Of a DNA stretch of 64,000 nt, positions 56,823-64,000 are shown piece by piece (the first letter of the stretch is position 1; the number at the start of each line of letters is the position of its first letter). Below the pieces are notes generated by a model. The model did not search any database. It was not told where the DNA came from and was given only the letters and a program-made list of their open reading frames with translations. The stretch covers positions 5,690,001 to 5,754,000 of the forward strand of contig CM076960.1 of assembly GCA_039566865.1 (NCBI GenBank), written 5' to 3'. This DNA is from Aurelia coerulea. Lineage: Eukaryota; Cnidaria; Scyphozoa; Semaeostomeae; Ulmaridae. Made by a program: the position numbers and the translations under genes.

Positions 56823-58567
56823 CAATATACCTAGTTATTTGCTAGAAGAGGTTTGCATTGAGCGTTCAAATCTCATAAAATTTGAGAAGGCTAACGGAAG
56901 CATGATCCCCGTTCTTGGTAGGTACACTACCAGCTGTGGGATGCAGCTCCTTCGGATGTCAGAACACTTTTCAGCAAGTTAATTAACTTTAAAATTGCTC
57001 AAATTGACTTATGAGTGGCTCAGTTTATACACTGGCAAGTTCCATTCCCCTCTTAGTCTTGTTTCTCGTTATTTGCATTCATCGTTAGCTGATTTTGTTG
57101 CGTAACAGTTTCAAAACAAAGTGCGAGCATACAAGGGTCTTATTTTCCGACTTTGCAAATCGAAGTTTGTGTTCTCAACCGATTTTATTCGAATGAAAGA
57201 AATGTCAGCAAAAAACGAATAAAAACAGCGAAACAAATAGCAAAAAGACCAATTAGACTTGCATGTGTGTCAACTAAACGATCGCTAACCCATTTTGCAC
57301 AAATACATTGATGGCAAACTCTCTGAAAAGTGTTGTTGAGATCTGAAGCAACTTCGTGACATTCGAAAGGGGGTTTATTGGAATCTCCAACGTCCATTTC
57401 TCGACATCATCTTGGCCATTTCTTCTGTTCCAGTGCATGGAACTATAAACGTAGCTTGGTACCCATTTCATGCACACTTATTAACTGTGAACCAGGGATA
57501 ATTAATAGTCATCCCTGTTGTAAACTCAGTGCTATTGCTAATGAGTCTCTGTAGAAGTGTCATGTTTGACCAGAATGTCCTGGCAGCGAATCAATCTGAA
57601 GCAACCAAATTCATCGCAGAAATGTTCACCTACATACGTCATTTGGCAATGTATTTACTTCATGTAGCAAGGGAGCAGGATTGATAGAGATTTCTATGAT
57701 AAAGTTTGACGCATTCTAAATTTGAATTTCGAGTTTCGGACCTAAATGTAGCTAAATTACGTGTAGAGGAAGATATACTAGGCTGGATACGTGTAATTTA
57801 GCAGCTCAATTGATTGAGTATTGATAAATGATCGAAGCAGCATCTTCTCTCAGAATATTTCTCGATAAATCAGCAACATTTTAGTATGCCATGTTCCATG
57901 TTTGCATCACTATTGATGCAACACTGATGAGAAGAAAACAGTTGCTGCTGATTGGTAAGGAAACCCATTTTCATTATATATATACAATGTTCCTTAGTGG
58001 AATTTCAATTGTTAATCATGGATGGCTAGCCTTCTTCAAGGCGCTGACTGCCATTTACCCATTGGAAGGACACAGACAGATTAATTGACTGCCATTAGAA
58101 ATGTGGGCAAGAATACTTCATTAGCGATTGCATTTTTCAAGTTCCCCATGCCATTCATCACTATATCCCGAGCTTTCTATCGTCTTGCATGAAAATTATA
58201 CCGGTGAGTCAATATAAAGAATCCCCGTTTGAAAAGTCACGCCTCCCTGGATATCAAGACGATCATATCAGCAAATACATTAATTGATAGTAGACATGTT
58301 CAAATTCATGTTGAAATTTACCTGACTGAAATCAGCCACTCTGTTCTGAAATTATGAGGGACTTTCTCAACAATGTCTCTTCAAGAAACTTTTTTTTTAT
58401 GTCACCAAATAAAAATTCACAATGCACGATACGTATAACACTACCTACGAAATAATCTAGAATACTACAAAGACGATAGCAAGAGGTGCAAATATCATGT
58501 CTACACACATGGCACGAGGAAGAAGATAAACAATGAATAAAAATGCGAAAACTACCTATAACTACTA
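56823..58567. other. gene C intron 1, no recognised feature
   Basis: A minus-strand frame (57477-57185) with HWNRRNGQDDVEKWTLEIPI is not flanked by usable splice sites in a consistent phase. Nothing else is supported. Confidence 0.4.
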
Positions 58568-59181
58568 GGTGACCTAGAAAAAAGTGACCCAACGCAATAT
58601 GTCACAGAAAATTAAGTAAATGGCCGATTCAAATGCTTCAAACGTTGTTCTGTCGCTAAACGGCTAGCCTATGCTTTGAGTATTTTTCGCAATTTTTTTC
58701 GGTCCGGTAAATTTCCAAAATTAAGGATTTTGATGACAAGGGCAGGCTTGAAATGCTCAAAAAGTCATCAAAAACAGGGGATCGATTTAAAGCTACTTCA
58801 GATCTTCAAAACAACGAGGAGCGTGTTTCATTTCAACCTGGGAATAGGCAACCCAGTCGGAAGTCTACAGAGCAATTTCATAGTTCCTAGGTATTTAAAA
58901 ATATTCTCATGCAAGATGAAACACTTTTTTCGTTGTTTTGAAGATCTGAAATAGCTTTAAATCGATCCCCTGTTTTTGATGACTTTTTGAGCATTTCAAG
59001 CCTGCCCTTGTCATCAAAATCCTTAATTCAGGAACTTTACTGTGTTAAAAAAAATTCGAAAAATACTCATAATATAGGCTAGTCTTTTGGTGATAGAACA
59101 ACGTTTGAAATATTTCAATCGGCCACTTACTTTTTTTTCTATGACAGATTGCGTTGGGTCACTTTTTTCTGGGTCACCCCG
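58568..59181. mobile_element. TA-type fold-back, 614 bp, in gene C intron 1
   Basis: TA|GGTGACCTAGAAAAAAGTGA and TCACTTTTTTCTGGGTCACCCCG|TA. Almost the whole element folds: ttcagatcttcaaaacaacg (58798) pairs with cgttgttttgaagatctgaa (58930). Only about 90 bp in the centre (58830-58915) is unpaired. Confidence 0.85.
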
Positions 59182-59946
59182 TACTACTTCAGGAGGAAGA
59201 TTCACAAAAAGGAGGGCTTGGCGGATGTCAGAAATTTGAATGAATTCTGTCAAATCGACCGGTTAAATGTATAAAAAGGAATGACCGATCAAAGCTGGGT
59301 AAATTACTGAACCTAATTAAACATATTGGCAATAAAACAAGACAGTTTCTATTATATTGCTTTGATATTCAGGGAGCAGTGGCTTTCCGAACGGATTCTT
59401 TTCTGACTCACCCGATATGTTGAGATATCTGCTACGAACAATATATTGAAATATGAAAGAGAATGTCTTTCTTTACAGGTAATTGCTTCTTGAGATAAAC
59501 AGAGTGGGCACAAATAGGAAAAATTAAACACAACGTACGTAGCTTGTCTATACCCTATTCACACTTGCAAGTTCAGCCAGCTGAAATTAAACCAGGTTAT
59601 TGATTGGGCTCTCTATTTGGTCAATCCAAACATATCGAATAAATGTTGTTGGTATTTAATCTGGTTTATTTGCTTATCAATGCGAATGCAGCATTTGTTA
59701 AACAATGATCGAGCATCGTCTGAGATTATTAAACATAACAGACTCTTTGAACCGTGATTATGCAGTTACTCAAAGGGAGTACGAAGACCAGCTGCTTTGC
59801 GCGAAGTCAGTTACATGCTCTGCACAGCTTCCATAATTTTCTGTACGAAATTCACAAAATGAAAAACAAACGATGGCAAAGGATGCTGGTCTGTGTGCCT
59901 CCATTAACTTAAGCAACTACCTTTTATAAAAAAGTTAATACTATAC

Positions 59947-60423
59947 CTTGATAAGGGGTAGCAACTGTCGTTACCACGGCTGCGGTTCCCATAGCATTTG
60001 ATGCTGTTCTTCCAGTCATTGCGATGTTTCTGAAATCGACGATTTCACTTTTCAGTGCAAGCTCTGGTTGATTTCTGTCATTTCTGTTTGCAACGATAGC
60101 TGTCTGGCTTTCAGTGGCTGTATTAGACTCGGCAGTCTCTGCTGGTGGATCATTGGAAGCAGCAGGCTCTTCGGTGGAAGGAATTGAAGGGGGAGGGGTT
60201 GCGGAAGCAGGATTTGCCACAGCAGGAGCGGGAGCAGGGGCAGGAGAGCGAGCAGGAGGTCGAGCGGGGGCGGGAGCGGGGGCAGGGACATTCTGCTTCC
60301 TGCCTCCCTTGCCCTTTCCACAATTGCAGCAAATGCAGAGGAAAACGAAACCACCGATGAGGCCACCAGCCCACGGTGGAAAGCCTCCACTTTGCTTCTT
60401 CTTGGAAGAATTGAAGTATCCAG
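59947..60423 (-). CDS. gene C exon 1 (first seen): transmembrane segment and proline/alanine-rich tail
   Basis: 477 bp from the acceptor attcttctag to donor CAAG|GTATAG, phase 1 in and out. It starts GYFNSSKKKQSGGFPPWAG, then a hydrophobic stretch GLIGGFVFLCICCNC with a Cys cluster, then GKGKGGRKQ (a basic stop-transfer). After this come Pro-Ala repeats (APAPAPARPPARSPAPAPAP), then an acidic Ser/Thr region and VDFRNIAMTGRTASNAMG. This is the layout of a type I single-pass adaptor of the Shisa or VOPP1/WBP1 kind: short membrane span, palmitoylable cysteines, proline-rich tail with PPxY (exon 3). Family membership is inference. The ectodomain should be upstream. Confidence 0.8.
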
Positions 60424-60872
60424 CTAGAAGAATATGAACATATGAAAGTTTAGTAAATTTAGAAATATCAACATATATGCTCTATTTGAAGGAATTGAAA
60501 TCAGCATATAGTCCAGTAAATCTACAGTTTTGCCTTGTCTGAATTGCAAAAAAGAATGATTTTGCAGGATCTAATAGTTTAAACAGTGCTATGCTATTTA
60601 GTATCCTGAAAGTTAAAGAAAATATTTCATCAGAAAAACACGAAATTTGAAATCTTTACAAAAGAATCCTCCATGTTCCATGTTATACGCTAAAGTTATG
60701 AAGAGCAAACAAACCTTGTCGAATTCATAAATTGGTATCGAAACCTGGTATGCTATAAAGAGTGGACCATGGGAGCATGCGACGATATAACTAACTTACT
60801 CTCATCTCAAAAATTCCGGAAAAATTGCATTGTAAACAATAATAAGGCAAATATATTATGCGGTTATTAAAC

Positions 60873-60995
60873 GATTACGAGGTCCATGCTGGAAAATATT
60901 TGGACCGCAGTTTGACGTACGGACCGAACGCAGTGAGGTCCGTACAATGAACTAAGGTCCAAATATTTTCCAGCATGGATCGAGTAATCGTTTAA
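60873..60995. repeat. inverted repeat, about 120 bp
   Basis: aacgattacgaggtccatgc and gaaaatatttggacc are mirrored by ggtccaaatattttccagca and gagtaatcgttt, with tacggacc/ggtccgta in the centre. A fold-back fragment or MITE. Confidence 0.75.
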
Positions 60996-61005
60996 TAAAG
61001 GCTTT

Positions 61006-61385
61006 ATTATATGGCAGAACCTTTTGAGAACGTTGTTTATAGTATCGTACTTTTCTGTTGTGTCTTCGATCCTGTGCATCACTGTAGTTGCTCGTTGCAA
61101 CGTTAACTACTTACATTGGCATTTTCTTCGTGTATAATTGCAAGTTTGTCTTCAAAGTTTACAGAAAAGAAATCTTCGATGAATAAGCTAAACTTTGGCT
61201 GACACTTCTTACGGCCTAAGCCTACACAAGAAGCTCCTCCCTTGTTGTTGATTTTTAAGGCAACGCCCGGTCCAATACGGCTTCGAACGAAAAATACGGC
61301 TTTTACGGACCGATCAAGAACCAATCGAATTGCTGCGTTGCCGGTCCGAGGAGCCGTATATTCGAACGCCATATAATAATATGTT
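61006..61385 (-). mobile_element. possible TIR element with an open frame
   Basis: The ends TTATTATATGGC and GCCATATAATAA are inverted. The minus-strand frame (61372-61103) starts MAFEYTAPRTGNAAIR at the right terminus and contains GRKKCQPKFSLFIEDFFS and EENAN, followed by GTAAGTAG, a perfect donor. It may encode the first exon of a transposon protein. I do not recognise it. Confidence 0.4.
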
Positions 61386-61999
61386 TTCTTGGTCAGCCTA
61401 TGGATTTCGAAGTCTCTCGTGTTGGTATGTGTTCAGAAGCTTGTTTTCTGTAAGATTTGCACTGTAGGCTTGACAATGTGCAGTAGTACCGGCTTTGGCA
61501 AGCACACTTCTGTCTGTTTTCAAACAATAGGAAAGGATAAATTTGGAAGATCTAACACATAAACTTTAATATTCTACAACTAAGAAGTGCCCTAGATGCT
61601 CAGCTTTTCTCGTCTAAATCGAATGTTTGCTCTTCTTTCATTACTTGACATAATACTTGACAATAAAAGAATACTTAAGAAAATCAATAAGCAAGCCTTA
61701 GTTAAAGGCCGAAATGCGTAAAAAGGGTCAAAGACCCTGAATGAAATGATAAAATTCTCTTTGCTCACAGCAATATGCAAATCTTCACAAAAACATTAAC
61801 TAGCATCCGTTACTGTTCTTGTGAAGATTCGATTCTGAACTCTCAAGGGAGATGACATTTATTTGAGTGAGGAGATTCTCTATGGTTTATTGACGCCATT
61901 GTCCTACATTTCGAAATAACAAATTTGTTTTTAAATTCAAACATAGATATCACAAAACAATTGAGTAGCCTTTAGGGCTATCAACCAAACATTGATTCA

Positions 62000-62207
62000 T
62001 TGGAATTTGTCAAATATCCTCTACCTTATTCACGATCAATATCAGTTCGAAGCGAATGATGCAGATCCAAGCAAAGCAAAAAAACCTATTTTGATACGAA
62101 TAGACGCACTAAATTCAAAACTTGCACAGAGCAATGCACGTTATTGGGACTTAGCTCAGCAGCATATTGATGCGAAGGACGAATTTCAAAAGAACACGTC
62201 ATTTTGA
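62000..62207 (+). other. unassigned open frame
   Basis: QFEANDADPSKAKKPILIRI, DALNSKLAQSNARYWDLAQQ and HIDAKDEFQKNTSF end in TGA at 62207. Composition is coding-like (a helical, charged, retroelement gag-like stretch), but there is no start context or partner. It is cut 10 bp later by a mariner-like element. Confidence 0.3.
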
Positions 62208-62217
62208 AGAGGGTCTA

Positions 62218-62810
62218 CAGGGTGTCCAAACAAATTGTGCCCCGTTTGTCTGAAGATTGCGACAATCTTCTCGCGATTCTCACTGAACTTTTGCATGGTG
62301 GTGCTCTTCAGACGTTCAGTTAAAGTTTGCTACAATCCCCATAAAAATACGTTGAAGAAAGGTGGAGCTATGACCTTCAGGAGACCAAATATACCCGATC
62401 ACTGAAACCAGCGGTCGGCCATTTTGTCTTAGTATTTTGCAGCGATAAATAGCTTCATGGATTTAAAATGAAGCGGCAGCCTCCAATTTCAAAGCTCTCA
62501 TGAAAATTCCGATAATCATCGGAGAGTTCCAATATTTCAGACCTCACAGAAATTATTTCTTACCTCGCGTGAAGATACTTATCACTGTGAAATAGTAAGA
62601 CAAAATGGTCGACCGCTAGTTTCAGTCAACAAGCAAATTTTGTCTTCTAAAGGTCATAGCTCCATCACTTTTCAACGGATTTTTACGGGGAAGGCTGCAA
62701 ACTTTAATTGAATATGTGAAAAGCAACATCATGCAAAAGTTTGTCGAGAATCTTTTGCCGTTTTGTCACAATCTTCAGGCAAACGGGGCACAATTTTTTG
62801 GGACACCCTG
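62218..62810. mobile_element. TA-type fold-back, 593 bp
   Basis: TA|CAGGGTGTCCAAACAAATTG and CACAATTTTTTGGGACACCCTG. The arms pair almost to the centre (cggtcggccattttgtctta with agacaaaatggtcgaccg). The right flank is TT rather than TA, one substitution from a target duplication. Confidence 0.85.
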
Positions 62811-62864
62811 TTTATAATTTCCTTTAGCTCCGCGCCGCAAAAGAAAACTTAACATAATACTTAC

Positions 62865-62883
62865 TCCGACCATATACTTCAAC
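62865..62883 (-). other. candidate end of an upstream gene C exon
   Basis: GTTGAAGTATATGGTCGGA is followed by GTAAGT, a perfect 5' splice site, in a phase (1) that would join 60423 to give EVYGRTGYFNSS. The start of this exon is unclear: the nearest AG would make a 19-bp micro-exon. Suggestive only. Confidence 0.3.
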
Positions 62884-62983
62884 CTCACATAAGGTAAGAA
62901 AATTAGCTCTCAGCAATTGAACATAGACATATCTCCCATACAAGATAGAGTAGCAATAGAAATTTTTGGTTTGGCTTTTTCCA

Positions 62984-63427
62984 ATTTACTGTACAAGCCG
63001 AAGGATTGAAGTATTTGGCAAAATATGCAAGTTTATTTCGTCTCTCTTAAGAGTTTTTTATAAGAATAGCATCTACGAAATATAAACAGAATGCAATTAT
63101 AAAACAAGGATTGCATTAAGCATCATGTTGACCAAGAACGATTGATTAAGAGGAACAACATATGTGCATCGTGTGATCCGGAAAAGGTTCCAAAATTTGG
63201 AAATTTATAGGAATGGATTTGACTGCATTTACTGTACAAGCCGAAGGATTGAAGTATTTGTTATATTTCTCTCGCGCTTTTATGAGCTTTGATAATAAGA
63301 GTGAATTAAATTTTACTGACATTTTTGCTGCATAATGCCTGAAAATTGGCCTAAAATATTTGATCGAATCATATGGAGTCTCCTTACACAGCAAAATATG
63401 CAAGTTTATTTCGTCTCTCTTAAGAGT
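62984..63427. repeat. direct duplication with an indel of about 130 bp
   Basis: Copy 1 (62984-63056) runs from tttactgtacaagccgaagg to cgtctctcttaagagtt without a break. In copy 2 the same sequence is split between 63226-63257 and 63386-63427. Beyond this, to 64000, nothing is recognised. Confidence 0.75.
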
Positions 63428-64000
63428 TGTGCAAAATAAATGTGTAAACAAATACTCCATATTCTCGATTGTATGGCGGTGAACATGCAGTCAATATCTC
63501 TTTCCCATGAATAATTGCACATTCTGTATTACTTCGTGCGAAGGGTTCATTTTCAATTTTACACCGTTTCTCGGGCACTTCGTAACAAAGAAATTTTTGG
63601 TAAAGTCGAATTTATTGAGAGCAGCAATGCTGATAAAAACGTGTGAATACAACAAAAAATACTTCAATACTTCGACTTCATGCAGAATTCAATTCATTTC
63701 AATTAAACGAGTAGCCCTTGTGCTATGAATTATCAGATGTGGGAACCTCCTCTGACTCGTCCAATATTATTTAAGGCATAATTAAGATCTCAATGCTCAC
63801 AGTGGTAGAGTGTAAAAAATCAATCATCTTAAGGTAATAGTAAACGTTTTAGAAACAAGGTTAGGCTTTAGATCTTAAAAATCCCAGCTGTTAGGGCAAT
63901 ATAATAAAACCATATATCATTCCCTTCATAAGAAATTGAAGATTCTAACCATTATTAAGTCATGAACAATGGGCAAATATCGTGAAAGCAAAATTTCCAG

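Noticed and set aside
60114..60437. Plus-strand Gly/Ala-rich ORF
   Set aside because: It is the antisense of gene C exon 1, whose minus-strand frame has splice sites and phase agreement.

Overview
This window looks like nuclear DNA from an invertebrate animal. It is AT-rich, its genes are split by GT/AG introns, and it holds non-LTR retrotransposons, a tRNA-type SINE and dozens of short inverted-repeat transposons. I find no prokaryotic operons, Shine-Dalgarno sites or CRISPR. The style (esterase-bearing CR1/L2 LINEs, many TTAA and 8-bp-duplication MITEs, cysteine-rich secreted proteins) suggests a cnidarian or similar animal. That assignment is a guess from style, not a database match.

Host genes are few and all lie on the minus strand. 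Gene C (exons at 60423-59947, 56811-56722, 54030-53970, 50530-50424 and 47981-47905) is the best supported: five exons join in phase and end in a stop. It encodes the membrane anchor and cytoplasmic tail of a small single-pass protein with a PPSY (WW-domain ligand) motif; its extracellular 5' exons are missing or uncertain. Gene B (40628-40491, then 29044-27057) encodes a secreted, multi-domain cysteine-rich protein with a signal-peptide exon, an intron of about 11.4 kb and a long second exon with an apparent +1 reading-frame break. Gene A is represented by one signal-peptide exon (5383-5342). A weak exon pair lies near 18.2-17.8 kb.

Most of the rest is mobile DNA, and the sequence itself dates many insertions relative to each other. 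0-4.1 kb: hAT remnants, a TTAA element, a LINE fragment and a 1.7-kb fold-back. 7-10 kb: an RTE fragment and a MULE-like element inside a duplicated segment. 11.1-14.0 kb: a nest of four elements. 14.4-15.7 kb: a chain of three TTAA-bounded units. 16-21 kb: LINE 3' ends and MITEs. 22.6-27 kb: hAT MITEs, a tandem duplication carrying its own empty site, and a MITE at a splice donor. 31-34.6 kb: many MITEs and a (CATTT)n array. 35-40.5 kb: a three-level nest with a nearly complete LINE (ORF1 esterase, ORF2 endonuclease/RT) at its centre. 41.0-42.5 kb: an unusual element whose ends are arrays of a 19-bp palindrome. 44-64 kb: more TTAA, TA and 8-bp elements, many of them inside gene C introns.

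The main novelty is the diversity of small fold-back elements (56 bp to 1.7 kb) with readable target-site duplications, including two almost pure hairpins of 111 and 56 bp, and the palindrome-array transposon. I saw no defence system, biosynthetic cluster or complete DNA-transposase gene. The non-autonomous elements must have been moved by transposases encoded elsewhere.
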